A DNA stretch of 64,000 bases from UBA1368 sp964563125 (GTDB taxonomy: Bacteria; Bacillota; Syntrophomonadia; Syntrophomonadales; Syntrophomonadaceae). Below are positions 35,528 to 44,549 of this stretch, in pieces. The position numbers and the translations under genes are program-made. Location of the stretch: NCBI GenBank assembly GCA_964563125.1, contig CAZLVY010000003.1, forward strand, positions 1 through 64,000. Reading direction: 5' to 3'. The notes below the pieces were generated by a model that did not search any database, had not been told where the DNA came from, and worked only from the letters and a program-made list of their open reading frames with translations. Positions within the stretch are counted from its first letter, which is position 1. Each line of letters starts with the position of its first letter.

Positions 35528-35752
35528 TTATCTCCTACTAATTAAATTCAAAACTACAGTTAAAATAATACTGATAATAATACCGGTCATTATCGGAAAA
35601 TAAAAGGTGTAATTTCCTTTTTGAATAAAAATGTCTCCCGGTAATCTAAACCCATTGAAACCAAATTTGGATAAGAGCAACATTATAGCACCTGCTATTA
35701 ATAGAAGCAGACCCAAAGCAATTATTATTTTGGCAAGTCCACTATATTGCAA
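35528..35752 (-). CDS. DUF2905 family small membrane protein
   Basis: 74 residues from a TTG at 35752, with AGGAGA 7 bases upstream. Upstream in-frame ATGs would overlap queH and have poor ribosome sites. Two transmembrane segments flank RLPGDIFIQKGNYTFYFPI, the DUF2905 signature. Function unknown. Commonly sits beside queA and ruvB in Firmicutes. Confidence 0.8.
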   Translation of the reverse strand: MQYSGLAKIIIALGLLLLIAGAIMLLLSKFGFNGFRLPGDIFIQKGNYTFYFPIMTGIIISIILTVVLNLISRR

Positions 35753-35765
35753 GGCAAGTCTCCTA

Positions 35766-36329
35766 TCATCCTTTTTTCTTTTTTTCATTAGGCTTATAGC
35801 GTTCATATTCACTGTATAAACAGCCACAGTATTGCTGCCGGTATAGTTCCATTTCTCTGGCTCTGATCCCTGTTTCCCGAAAGCCTTCTCTGAAATCAAA
35901 GTAAAGAAAAGGAACTTCGTATTTGGCGGCCATTGTTTCAGCAACCTGGATTATCATATCATGCTTTTGATATTTGCTAACTAAAAGAGTAGAAGTAAAA
36001 TAATCAAATTTACCTTTTTTAGCATAGCGGGCAGTCTGCTCCAGCCTCATGGTATAACAATAAAAGCAACGGTTACTTTCCCGAAAAGAAACATTTTGAA
36101 AATATCTGGCCGGATCGTAATCTGGTTCATATATCACCGCCAGGTCTGTTATTTCTGCAAACTTCTGCAAGCCTTCTTTTCTGTTAGTATATTCACTATA
36201 TGGATGAATATTAGGATTACAAAAAAAACCGGTTACCTGATAACCTTTTTCACGCAGAAATGGAACCGGATAAGTGGCACAGGGACCACAACAAACATGT
36301 AACAATACTTTGCTCAAATTATTCACCAC
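35766..36329 (-). CDS. queH: epoxyqueuosine reductase QueH
   Basis: 187 residues. Reduces epoxyqueuosine to queuosine in tRNA and is the non-homologous alternative to QueG. Paired cysteines HVCCGPCATYPV near residue 12, FFCNPNIHPYSEY, and CFYCYTMRLEQTA then QQYCGCLYS supply the metal- and cluster-binding cysteines. Together with queA and tgt it gives the final steps of queuosine synthesis; folE supplies the shared first step. Confidence 0.93.
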   Translation of the reverse strand: MVNNLSKVLLHVCCGPCATYPVPFLREKGYQVTGFFCNPNIHPYSEYTNRKEGLQKFAEITDLAVIYEPDYDPARYFQNVSFRESNRCFYCYTMRLEQTARYAKKGKFDYFTSTLLVSKYQKHDMIIQVAETMAAKYEVPFLYFDFREGFRETGIRAREMELYRQQYCGCLYSEYERYKPNEKKKKG

Positions 36330-36392
36330 TCTCGAATATCAGGACTTGACTGCATTATTTATAAGATGCCCATATTAAAGTGAAGTATCAAG

Positions 36393-37427
36393 CTATTCCT
36401 GATCAAAATTTAAATTTTCCTGCGCTGCTCTGCTAACAGGATAACCAAGATGTTTATAAGCTCCCTCTGTCGCTATTCTGCCTCGGGGAGTTTTTTGAAT
36501 CATGCCCAGCTTTAGCAAATAAGGTTCGTAGACATCGCTGATTGTATCTGTCTCTTCCGATACTGATGCTGCCAGGGTTTCAAGTCCTACCGGTCCCCCG
36601 GCGAATTTTTTAATAATTGACTCAAGTATAAGTATATCCAGGTTGTCCAGGCCTAAGTTGTCAATTTCCATCATTTCCAAAGCCAGCAAGGCCAGTTCCT
36701 CATTTATTTTCCCCTGGCCTTTAACCAGGGCATAATCGGCAACTCTTCGCAGCAATCGATTTGCTACTCTGGGGGTACCTCGACTGCGCCGGGCAATTTC
36801 GTGAGCCCCTTTGATATCAACTTCAATTTTTAAAATGCGGGCGGCACGATTAATTATAGTTGATAATTCCTCAATACCATAGAAATCAAGTCGGCAGTTT
36901 ATACCGAAGCGGTCTCTTAAAGGTGAGCTTAAAAGCCCCGGACGAGTAGTGGCTCCAATTAGCGTAAAAGGCGGCAAATCAAGGCGCAGAGTTCTGGCTG
37001 CCGGCCCTTTGCCGATAATAATATCGATGACGAAATCCTCCATAGCGGGGTACATTATTTCTTCTACACTTCTGTTTAAGCGATGTATTTCATCTATAAA
37101 TAATATTTCACCCGGTTCTAAATTGGTTATTATAGCCGCTAAGTCTCCCGGTCTTTCAATTGCCGGGCCTGATGTTTTTCTGATTGGTTTACCTATTTCA
37201 TTGGCTACAATGTTTGCCAGGGTAGTTTTTCCTAAACCAGGAGGTCCGCTTAATAACACATGGTCCAGACTTTCACCCCGTTCCTTGGCAGCTGCTATGA
37301 ATATGGTTATGTTTTCTTTCACTTTATCCTGGCCTATGTAATCATTCAGATTAACTGGTCTTATCGTCATGTCAAGGTTATCTTCCTCGGATAAAACTTG
37401 CCCGGATATAATACGATTATCCTGCAA
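36393..37427 (-). CDS. ruvB: Holliday junction branch migration helicase RuvB
   Basis: 344 residues. Walker A GPPGLGKTT near residue 67, Walker B FIDEIHRL, sensor ATTRPGLLSSPLRDRFG, and the C-terminal winged helix ending TPRGRIATEGAYKHLG. Forms hexamers driven by RuvA. Five bases after ruvA. Confidence 0.97.
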   Translation of the reverse strand: MQDNRIISGQVLSEEDNLDMTIRPVNLNDYIGQDKVKENITIFIAAAKERGESLDHVLLSGPPGLGKTTLANIVANEIGKPIRKTSGPAIERPGDLAAIITNLEPGEILFIDEIHRLNRSVEEIMYPAMEDFVIDIIIGKGPAARTLRLDLPPFTLIGATTRPGLLSSPLRDRFGINCRLDFYGIEELSTIINRAARILKIEVDIKGAHEIARRSRGTPRVANRLLRRVADYALVKGQGKINEELALLALEMMEIDNLGLDNLDILILESIIKKFAGGPVGLETLAASVSEETDTISDVYEPYLLKLGMIQKTPRGRIATEGAYKHLGYPVSRAAQENLNFDQE

Positions 37428-37432
37428 ATCAT

Positions 37433-38017
37433 CTACCTCCTGTTCAAAATTTGTAAGACCAATTTGATATTCTCTTCAGTCGTGGTTTTCAGTAAGCCGT
37501 TTTTGTGTAAATCAGAAATGACCGGTAATATTTCATTGTTTTTGAAGCCCATAACTTCTAGTGCTTCAATTACATCTCCTAACTGAGGTGCCCCTGATTC
37601 CAGCATGGGAACTGTATCTCCCAGTTTATCCTTAAGTTCAAATATTAATCTCTGAGCAGTCTTTTTGCCGATACCAGGAATAGCAGTTAAAGTCTTTTCA
37701 TCCTGATTTATCACTGCCTGTAAAAATGCTTCCGGCTTAATGGCGCCTAAAATGTTCAAAGCATTGCGAGCTCCTATTCCTGATACACCCAGCAAAGTTT
37801 TAAATAAGTTAATATCCAACCGGCGTAAAAACCCATATAACCTGTAATCATTATCCAGGACCTGCAAATGCGTATAGAAAAAAACCGATTTACCGATATC
37901 CGGCAATTCATTTAAAAGGGAAGGATGAATATTAACTATATAACCGATACCATTGCAATCAACCAGAACATAATCTTCCCCTGCTTCAAATAAGCTGCCT
38001 TTAATAAAACCAATCAT
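37433..38017 (-). CDS. ruvA: Holliday junction branch migration protein RuvA
   Basis: 194 residues. N-terminal OB fold (IGFIKGSLFEAGEDYVLVDC), two helix-hairpin-helix motifs (LLGVSGIGARNALNIL and LTAIPGIGKKTAQRLI) and the C-terminal domain III (DVIEALEVMGF) that binds RuvB. Overlaps ruvC by 4 bases. Confidence 0.96.
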   Translation of the reverse strand: MIGFIKGSLFEAGEDYVLVDCNGIGYIVNIHPSLLNELPDIGKSVFFYTHLQVLDNDYRLYGFLRRLDINLFKTLLGVSGIGARNALNILGAIKPEAFLQAVINQDEKTLTAIPGIGKKTAQRLIFELKDKLGDTVPMLESGAPQLGDVIEALEVMGFKNNEILPVISDLHKNGLLKTTTEENIKLVLQILNRR

Positions 38018-38520
38018 TTCAATCCACCTTTATAAATTTTTCCCATTCGATGTGAGTGAATATGACATATTGCTATTGCCAGTGCATCAGCAGCGTCATC
38101 CGGTTTAGGCAAGGTCTCCATATTTAAAATAGCCTGAACCATTATCTGCACTTGCTTCTTTTCCGCCTTACCATAACCTACAACCGACTGTTTAACCTGT
38201 AACGGAGTATATTCAGCTATTTCCAGCCCTGCCATTGCAGCAGTCATCATTATAACACCACGACTTTGCGCAACAGTAATAACGGTTTTAGCATTTTTAA
38301 AATAGTAAAGCTCTTCAATAGCAACTGCATCAGGATTATAAGTTGTTATTATTTCATTTAACTTTTTACTTATTTCACATAGCCGAACCGGCATATCCGT
38401 GCTTGCAGCTGTGTTTATAGTTCCATAATGGATAAGTTTATTTTTGTTATTAACTACTTCAACCAGACCAAATCCGGTTGTCGCTGTTCCTGGGTCAATT
38501 CCTAATACCAACAACCACAA
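38014..38520 (-). CDS. ruvC: Holliday junction resolvase RuvC
   Basis: 168 residues. RNase H-like nuclease with acidic residues in VLGIDPGTATTGFGLVE, AIEELYYFKNAKTV and KPDDAADALAIAICH. The start is one of three nearby TTG codons (38520, 38514, 38511); none has a strong ribosome site. First gene of ruvC-ruvA-ruvB. Confidence 0.95.
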   Translation of the reverse strand: MWLLVLGIDPGTATTGFGLVEVVNNKNKLIHYGTINTAASTDMPVRLCEISKKLNEIITTYNPDAVAIEELYYFKNAKTVITVAQSRGVIMMTAAMAGLEIAEYTPLQVKQSVVGYGKAEKKQVQIMVQAILNMETLPKPDDAADALAIAICHIHSHRMGKIYKGGLK

Positions 38521-38602
38521 AACCTGCTTTCATTTCAAGTAATAATTTAATATTACTTTAAAATGGGCAAAATCGCCATGAAAACAAAGTTGGCAAAATG
38601 AA

Positions 38603-38715
38603 GACCGATGTCAGTAGCAAAGATCAAGGCATTAGAAAAGCCCGCAATTATTGCGTACTTAAGTACGTTGTTAAGCGGGTTTTTCACAGATAAAGCTATG
38701 CTTTTATCATCGGTC
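38603..38715. repeat. long imperfect palindrome, possible relative of the interspersed repeat; probable terminator
   Basis: Terminal arms GACCGATG (38603-38610) and CATCGGTC (38708-38715). Inside are AAAAGCCCGC and GCGGGTTTTT arms (38636-38684) and a perfect 14-base palindrome CGTACTTAAGTACG at the centre (38654-38667). Ends (GACCG) and centre (CGTAC...GTACG) resemble the 124-bp repeat core but the sequence between differs. The inner stem with T-runs on both strands can terminate the BofC-type gene. Confidence 0.7.
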
Positions 38716-38768
38716 CGGACAGAGAAAGGTTATTCCCTTTCATAAAAGTTTTTTCTGTTCATAATTAA

Positions 38769-39344
38769 TTATAGATATTCATCCAGGTTTTCCAGAGCAT
38801 CATTTAATCGTTCCATGTTTTCAAATTCATACTCGCCCTTATCTATTGCTTCCCTGATATGATCAGGCAACGATTCAATCTTAATCTCCGTAACCCTCAT
38901 TAAAGCATCCTGCTCAGTATTTGGTCCTTTATAAATACCTACTCTGCCTTTGTATTCTTTTAAGCGGCATTTTTCTTTATCCACAGAACACCAATCATCT
39001 ACTGTTTGATGAATTACTAAAGTATTCTGATTATAAGAAATAAGATAGCCATTTTGTATGGTGTACTGTTTTTTTATATCACTCAGTTTTTTACCGATTA
39101 AATCCTTTCTATCTTTGAATGGCGCAATTATCACATGTCCACATTTACTGAACTCTTGCTCAATAATTATGGCATCATCAAACTTAATTAAATCAGTTTC
39201 CGTATTCTGTCTAACAACTGGCTTTTCTTGGCTATCCGCCATTTTCATATCGAGATTACTATAAATATTAGCTAAAAAGGAACCTAAAGCTAAACTCAGC
39301 ATCAAAAGAATAAGTAGAATACCAGGTACTAAACGCTGTTTCAC
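38769..39344 (-). CDS. BofC C-terminal domain-containing secreted or membrane-anchored protein
   Basis: 191 residues. N-terminal signal or anchor (5-27), then an extracytoplasmic domain. The C-terminal half (EKCRLKEYKGRVGIYKGP, RVTEIKIESLPDHIREAIDKGEY) matches the BofC C-terminal domain, which in Bacillus acts across the forespore membrane to restrain SigK processing through SpoIVB. Two cysteines (WCSVDKEKC) may form a disulfide. Likely sporulation-related, not proven. Confidence 0.78.
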   Translation of the reverse strand: MKQRLVPGILLILLMLSLALGSFLANIYSNLDMKMADSQEKPVVRQNTETDLIKFDDAIIIEQEFSKCGHVIIAPFKDRKDLIGKKLSDIKKQYTIQNGYLISYNQNTLVIHQTVDDWCSVDKEKCRLKEYKGRVGIYKGPNTEQDALMRVTEIKIESLPDHIREAIDKGEYEFENMERLNDALENLDEYL

Positions 39345-39642
39345 TCAAATCACCTCTAGCATTATTCTTTGCCTGAAGCGATTAATCTATACGATTTATT
39401 ACTATTTTTGGCTTAATTTTCTTTTTATTACTTCAAAGGTGGTTTTTAAGCTATGCTTAGTATTATTTTCCGGTTAATCTGTGTTGAATTTAGGGTTCTA
39501 TTATGTTATTAATATGGTATAGATAGTCAAAGATAGGTCAAATTATTTTGAATTTTCAATAAATTAAACAATTCTAAGATAGTTTGCTCTGGTTGCAATG
39601 TCGGCGGAATATATTACTAAATTGTAAAAGGAGGTAATTATA

Positions 39643-40359
39643 ATGGAAAAAAACCTAAGCGACGTATTAAATGACGTTTTAGGTGCGCTAAATGCAGCGG
39701 ATTACAACATCTTCGATGCTAATTTAGGGTTGGAAGAGCACCCGGTGGAAAATTTATTTTATTCTCCCAGTGTAGACGTTACTGATATTGATTCATTTGA
39801 TTGTGTAAGTATTTCAACTGATATCAGTACTGCTTACTTTAGAAGCGAAGCGAAAATACAGCAGAACTGGTCGAATCTTAGTGATGATATCAAAAGCGGC
39901 AAAGTATCTTTTTGGGATAAGCTTGATGAGCCTATTTTAGCCCAGCCACAATATGATATATCAGCAGCAGTTATTCAAAACAACATAACAAACACTAAGT
40001 CTCTGGAAACAGTCTTGGCAGAATTCGACAGCTGGGCTGGAACACCGGTTGATATTTTATCCACATACGGCGATTTTGATATGGGTCATAATGTTTTTGA
40101 AGGCGACTTCCAAATGGATGTACCGGTAAGCATTTACACTCTTGATGATGAATTAATAGTAAAAGCTAATTTCCCCTGGATTAAGGCCAACAGTTTTGAA
40201 AATATTTATCCCAGTCAATTGAATTTGAAGAGTGTTTTATCCATCCTACCTGTCAGAGTAAATTCGCAGGAAGTTAAAGCCAGTTTTGTAAATGGTGAAT
40301 TTAAATTAGAGTTCCCCAAAGAGCATAAGGAAGAACTGAGCAAAGATAAAGCTTTGTAA
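39643..40359 (+). CDS. divergent Hsp20/alpha-crystallin-like protein
   Basis: 238 residues, acidic. The first 160 residues are unfamiliar (ADYNIFDANLGL..., Asp/Ser-rich). The last 80 follow an Hsp20 pattern: VPVSIYTLDDELIVKANFPW at the domain start and LPVRVNSQEVKASFVNGEFK leading into LEFPK at its end. The middle of the domain is shorter than in typical small heat-shock proteins, so this is a weak, pattern-based call. AAAGGAGG precedes the ATG; single gene on the plus strand between minus-strand operons. Confidence 0.6.
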   Translation: MEKNLSDVLNDVLGALNAADYNIFDANLGLEEHPVENLFYSPSVDVTDIDSFDCVSISTDISTAYFRSEAKIQQNWSNLSDDIKSGKVSFWDKLDEPILAQPQYDISAAVIQNNITNTKSLETVLAEFDSWAGTPVDILSTYGDFDMGHNVFEGDFQMDVPVSIYTLDDELIVKANFPWIKANSFENIYPSQLNLKSVLSILPVRVNSQEVKASFVNGEFKLEFPKEHKEELSKDKAL

Positions 40360-40386
40360 GCAATTTATATTATTGGCGCACCTAAA

Positions 40387-40417
40387 AAGCGGGGGTCATT
40401 TGAATGAACCCCCGCTT
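40387..40417. terminator. bidirectional terminator between the Hsp20-like gene and yebC
   Basis: AAGCGGGGGTCATT pairs with AATGAACCCCCGCTT (one bulge); T-runs follow on the plus strand (CTTATTTTTT) and on the minus strand (TTTTTAGG). Confidence 0.9.
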
Positions 40418-40425
40418 CTTATTTT

Positions 40426-41187
40426 TTATTGCTCTAACCTGTCGAGTAATTCATCAGGGATATTGGCATTAGAGTATACATTTTGGACATCATCATGGTC
40501 TTCCAGCAGATCAATTAGTTTTAACACCTTAACCGCCATTGCTTCATCATTAATATCAGTGGTGGTATCAGACATCATTATTAAATCCGCCATTTCAACC
40601 TCTACTTTTTCCGCCTCTAAAGCTTCTTTTACTTCCATCAATAATTCCGGCGCAGTTATTATTTCATAGACATCTTCTTCTGATTTAACATCATCTGCAC
40701 CTGCTTCCAAAGCTGCTAACATAAAATCATCTTCATCAAGACTGATTTTTTCTTTATTAACCACTATTAAGCCCACCCGTTTAAACATCCATCCTACGCA
40801 GCCAGTTTCACCCAGGTTACCATTATTTTTGGCGAATAAATGCCTTATCTCTGAAGCTGTACGGTTACGGTTGTCAGTAGCAATTTCTAATAAGACTGCC
40901 ACGCCTCCTGGTGCATAGCCTTCATAGATTATCTCTTCATAAGCATCGCCTTCCATGTCTCCGGTTCCCTTTTTAATAGCTCGTGTTATATTTTCATTAG
41001 GCATATTGATGGCTTTCCCTTTTTGGATAGCCAGTTTTAGCTTGGCATTAGATTCAGGGTCACCTGAATTGCCTGTTCTTACAGCTATAGTTATATCTTT
41101 GGCGATTTTAGTAAATTCCTTACCTTTTTTTTCATCGGAACGCGCTTTTTTATGTTTTATAGTAGACCATTTTGAATGTCCTGACAT
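40426..41187 (-). CDS. yebC: YebC/PmpR family protein
   Basis: 253 residues. MSGHSKWSTIKHKKARSDEKKGK is the family's near-invariant start, followed by NMPNENITRAIKKGTG and GYAPGGVAVLLE. Long annotated as a transcriptional regulator; recent work links members to easing translation of proline-rich stretches. 20 bases separate it from nadE. Confidence 0.95.
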   Translation of the reverse strand: MSGHSKWSTIKHKKARSDEKKGKEFTKIAKDITIAVRTGNSGDPESNAKLKLAIQKGKAINMPNENITRAIKKGTGDMEGDAYEEIIYEGYAPGGVAVLLEIATDNRNRTASEIRHLFAKNNGNLGETGCVGWMFKRVGLIVVNKEKISLDEDDFMLAALEAGADDVKSEEDVYEIITAPELLMEVKEALEAEKVEVEMADLIMMSDTTTDINDEAMAVKVLKLIDLLEDHDDVQNVYSNANIPDELLDRLEQ

Positions 41188-41206
41188 ATAAATCCTCCTA
41201 GTTAAA

Positions 41207-41944
41207 TTATCTTGGTATCATCGGTACGGGGGGTAATCTCCGCTTATGCTCAGAAGCACTTACCATTTTTTGAATCCTGTTGATTACTGCTGGTTCACCT
41301 ATACCAGTTTCCAAGTATCGGTCCAAATCCTCATAGGTTATTCCCATCTCAGCTTCATCAGTTTGATCAGGCCACAATCCTGCCGAAGGGGGTTTTTGAA
41401 TAATGACATCCGGAATTTCCAGATATTTGGCTATTTGATATACTTCCTTTTTTAATAAATCACCTAATATTTGCAGGTCTGCGGCACCATCTCCATGTTT
41501 AGTCGCATAACCAATACTTATTTCACTCTTATTACTGGTACCCAGCACTAAATAGTTCCTGGCTTGGGCTGAATAATATAAGGTTATCATTCTAAGTCGG
41601 GGTTTGATATTCGCTCGTAAAAGTTTTCCATCTGCTCCGTCTTTTTTTATGAAAGATTCAAATTGAGGCAGAAGTACATTGTAAGCATTTTCTATTTCAA
41701 CCATACGATAAGGAATATCAAATTGTTCTACTAACATTTGACTGTGCAATATATCAGTTACCGGACTCTGACACGGCATCATAATTGCCATGCAATCCTC
41801 CGGAAAAGCCTTCTTGGCTATAACCGCTGCTACCGCTGAGTCTATGCCTCCGCTAAGGCCTAGTACTACGCCTTGAGCCCCGGCTGCAGAAACCTTTTCC
41901 TGTAACCATTCTATAAGATATTGTACTACAGTTTCATGTTTCAC
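41207..41944 (-). CDS. nadE: NAD+ synthase, ammonia-dependent
   Basis: 245 residues. Adenylates and amidates nicotinate adenine dinucleotide. PP-loop GLSGGIDSAVAAV near residue 28, GTSNKSEISIGYATKHGDGAADLQ and PPSAGLWPDQTDEAEMG are family blocks. No glutaminase domain is fused, so ammonia is the donor or a separate glutaminase is used. Confidence 0.95.
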   Translation of the reverse strand: MKHETVVQYLIEWLQEKVSAAGAQGVVLGLSGGIDSAVAAVIAKKAFPEDCMAIMMPCQSPVTDILHSQMLVEQFDIPYRMVEIENAYNVLLPQFESFIKKDGADGKLLRANIKPRLRMITLYYSAQARNYLVLGTSNKSEISIGYATKHGDGAADLQILGDLLKKEVYQIAKYLEIPDVIIQKPPSAGLWPDQTDEAEMGITYEDLDRYLETGIGEPAVINRIQKMVSASEHKRRLPPVPMIPR

Positions 41945-42122
41945 ATCCCAATCCCCCTTAAATTAAAGACAACAAAAATAAATAACTTATTAGGCATTCT
42001 AATGATTCCCAATTTATATAATAATAAAAAATCCCCGAATAATTTATTATTCAACACTGCTAAAATAAATCCTGCACCTATGGCTTAACAACTTGTTGGT
42101 TGTTTATTTAAATATATATCAT

Positions 42123-42881
42123 TTAATTAAGAGGAATTATTTCAATATCACCCCAGATCATCATTCTGTCATCTTTAATAGCTACGATGCTCAAATTTTC
42201 ATTTAATTTTCTAACATAGTCAATTGCCTTTTCCAAATCAAGTTTACATGCAATTAAATTCCCGGCTTGTGTAGCTGCTGCATCAGCTAAAATTGCAGAT
42301 TTACCCTTTATTACTACAGCATCAGCTACGCCAAAACTCATGCTGTGACCAACTGTTCCAGATGAAGTGCAAATTCCGGTCGGAGTTTCATTGGCTTTTA
42401 CTCTAATTCCTATTTTATAACTAAATGGTGAAGTTCCTGCGTATATGGCAATATTACGTTCCTGAGTAGCTTTAAGATAAATATCCCCGCCATTTTCAAC
42501 AATTACCTGCTTGGAATAGCTGTCTAATATTTTGCCAATATAATCAGATACTGCTCCCGCTACTGCTGCCATCGGTCCCACTCCTGCCACAGCTGCCGCC
42601 TCAGCCATCTTTACAGCAATATCAGGTGCACTGCCAAAAGTTTTTAAAGGTATTAGGGATGATTGAAACTGAGGATGAATAAGAATATATCTTTCCAGTT
42701 GCTGACGAATTTTAACAGTCTCGCTTTGACATAAAGACATAAGGCTATCGGAATAAGCCTTAACATCTACTCCGATAGCCAAATCAGTTTCCTTTACTTT
42801 AATATTAAAGTATTTGAGGTCCTGGGCAAGCTGCAGCAAACGATAATCCCGGTTACCAAATCCGCTTTTTCCCTTTACCAT
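42123..42881 (-). CDS. UPF0280 (ApbE-like, COG2122) protein, probable homocysteine-synthesis factor
   Basis: 252 residues from ATG 42881. The start is uncertain: AAGGAGG lies 15 bases upstream, and an ATG 9 codons earlier is possible. Family blocks: YFNIKVKETDLAIGVD, MAAVAGAVSDYIG, VENGGDIYL and TSSGTVGHSMSFGVADAVV. In Methanosarcina a COG2122 protein is needed for sulfide-dependent homocysteine formation together with COG1900 (DUF39) and NIL-ferredoxin proteins; here all three are adjacent. The ApbE-like fold suggests a flavin or cofactor role. Confidence 0.85.
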   Translation of the reverse strand: MVKGKSGFGNRDYRLLQLAQDLKYFNIKVKETDLAIGVDVKAYSDSLMSLCQSETVKIRQQLERYILIHPQFQSSLIPLKTFGSAPDIAVKMAEAAAVAGVGPMAAVAGAVSDYIGKILDSYSKQVIVENGGDIYLKATQERNIAIYAGTSPFSYKIGIRVKANETPTGICTSSGTVGHSMSFGVADAVVIKGKSAILADAAATQAGNLIACKLDLEKAIDYVRKLNENLSIVAIKDDRMMIWGDIEIIPLN

Positions 42882-42888
42882 AGAATCT

Positions 42889-43311
42889 TCAGACAGCCTC
42901 CTTAACATCGAAATGAAGAATGATTGCTCGGGTTGGGCAGCATTCCAGACACATTCCACACAAGACACATTTGGCATCATCAAAGGAAATAATCATAGTA
43001 TCCCGGTTAATCTCCAACGCTTCCGTAGGGCAGAAAGAGGCACAAGCACCACATTGAATACACAAGTCGTCATGCCATACTACTTTTTCGCTTAAAGGTT
43101 CTAATATTACCCCTAAATTTTTCAGAAAAGCCAGTCCCTCCTGGTATTTATCCTTGCTGCCTTCCAGTTCCATAACCAGATAGCCTTGTTTTAAAGGATT
43201 AATATCTGCTTTTAAAATATTAACTATTAAATCATAATTTTTTACTAACCGGTAAATAATAGGCTGTTCTGACTGAGCTGCAGAAAAGTAACATACTATT
43301 TTATTCTTCAT
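42889..43311 (-). CDS. NIL domain plus two [4Fe-4S] ferredoxin protein
   Basis: 140 residues. The N-terminal NIL domain (about 1-75; IIYRLVKNYDLIVNILKADINP) is followed by two CXXCXXCXXXC clusters (CIQCGACASFC, CVLCGMCLECC), each with the trailing CP. NIL-ferredoxin fusions next to DUF39 proteins form the homocysteine-forming pair studied in Methanosarcina (MA1821-MA1822). Probably delivers electrons or sulfur to the DUF39 partner. Two bases separate it from the DUF39 gene. Confidence 0.92.
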   Translation of the reverse strand: MKNKIVCYFSAAQSEQPIIYRLVKNYDLIVNILKADINPLKQGYLVMELEGSKDKYQEGLAFLKNLGVILEPLSEKVVWHDDLCIQCGACASFCPTEALEINRDTMIISFDDAKCVLCGMCLECCPTRAIILHFDVKEAV

Positions 43312-43313
43312 TA

Positions 43314-44549
43314 CTAATTCCTCCTGTTACCATTTAAAGAAATTCCCCCGGGGCTTCGTTCGGGAATAGACTTGAATTGTATATCTGCATCTGCTCCCGG
43401 CAGTGGTGACACTGGTTTAGTCACTTCGAATTTACCCTGTTTAATCCAATCTTTTAAAGTTGCAGCGATTATTCTGGCACGGGGGTAACTCGATTGTGGT
43501 GTAGTTATAATTTCCTTGCCCTGAATTACAACTTTTCCCTTCTTAAGGTCAGCTACATTAACAAATCCCAAATCTATAGGTTTTGAATAAGGATACCCTT
43601 CTTTAAAATCTACTACCGGGCAATAAATATCTTTATCCTTAACCGCAGTGTACATTAAAATTTCTTCATCCAATATCGGAATTGGAATACCGATACCCAC
43701 CGCCATTGTTGCACCGTAACCTATATAGCTAAGACCGACTATCCAGTTGGCGTCCATTTGCTTTAAATCCCCAATAACTGCCAGAGTACCAGCCGGAACT
43801 TTAGGTACACCATTTTCACCTCTTAAAATATTAGGGTGATGCTGGGTACCGCTCCAGGCAACATAACCTATACCACCGCCAAGAAAGATACGGGTGCCGA
43901 TACCAATTGTTTTATAATATGGATCATTAAGTAAAGGACTAAGCTGCCCGGCAGTCGAATAACTGGCATTACCCATATTAGGTTTTAAGATGCCCATATA
44001 GGTATAAAGTGTCTTATCACCGAGGTTCACGGCACAATTATAGTTTTGATAGGCATTACGCGGATTAAACATAAAAGCATCATTAACATCATCAAGAGTT
44101 ATTATAGTATCAACTTTTTTATTGGGATAACAATCAGTCCCATAAGCTTCCGCTTCTAAGCGGATTTCTTTTCCAGCCAATAAATCATGAATAACATGGG
44201 CACCGCCATAATTAAAACGCCCCGGGAACACTTTATTTTCCGGATCTGTTTCAGGCAACTGCCCTGCTCCTAAATAAGCATCAACTGCCGCAATTCCTGT
44301 ATATGCCTCCACTCCATTTAACCATACCTTTTTCATTTTGATACGGGGTTTGGAATGTCCAAAATTGATGAATGCTCCAGATGAACACATAGGTCCAAAA
44401 GTTCCTGTAGTTACTACATCTATTTCCCGTGCCGCAGCTTTGATGCCTTTTTCTTCAACAATCTGAATTACTTCTTCAGCAGTTACCACGACTGCCTCAC
44501 CGCTTCTGATTTTCTCGTTAATTTCTTCATAAGTTTTTTGCTGTGCCAT
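43314..44549 (-). CDS. DUF39 (COG1900) homocysteine biosynthesis protein
   Basis: 411 residues. VVTTGTFGPMCSSGAFINFGH near residue 45 and AYGTDCYPNK near residue 135 carry conserved cysteines, and GGGIGYVAWSGTQHHPN is a family block. COG1900 proteins are implicated in converting aspartate semialdehyde and sulfide to homocysteine, bypassing O-acyl-homoserine. The start overlaps the metH stop (TAATG), so the product and the enzyme that uses it are co-translated. Confidence 0.92.
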   Translation of the reverse strand: MAQQKTYEEINEKIRSGEAVVVTAEEVIQIVEEKGIKAAAREIDVVTTGTFGPMCSSGAFINFGHSKPRIKMKKVWLNGVEAYTGIAAVDAYLGAGQLPETDPENKVFPGRFNYGGAHVIHDLLAGKEIRLEAEAYGTDCYPNKKVDTIITLDDVNDAFMFNPRNAYQNYNCAVNLGDKTLYTYMGILKPNMGNASYSTAGQLSPLLNDPYYKTIGIGTRIFLGGGIGYVAWSGTQHHPNILRGENGVPKVPAGTLAVIGDLKQMDANWIVGLSYIGYGATMAVGIGIPIPILDEEILMYTAVKDKDIYCPVVDFKEGYPYSKPIDLGFVNVADLKKGKVVIQGKEIITTPQSSYPRARIIAATLKDWIKQGKFEVTKPVSPLPGADADIQFKSIPERSPGGISLNGNRRN

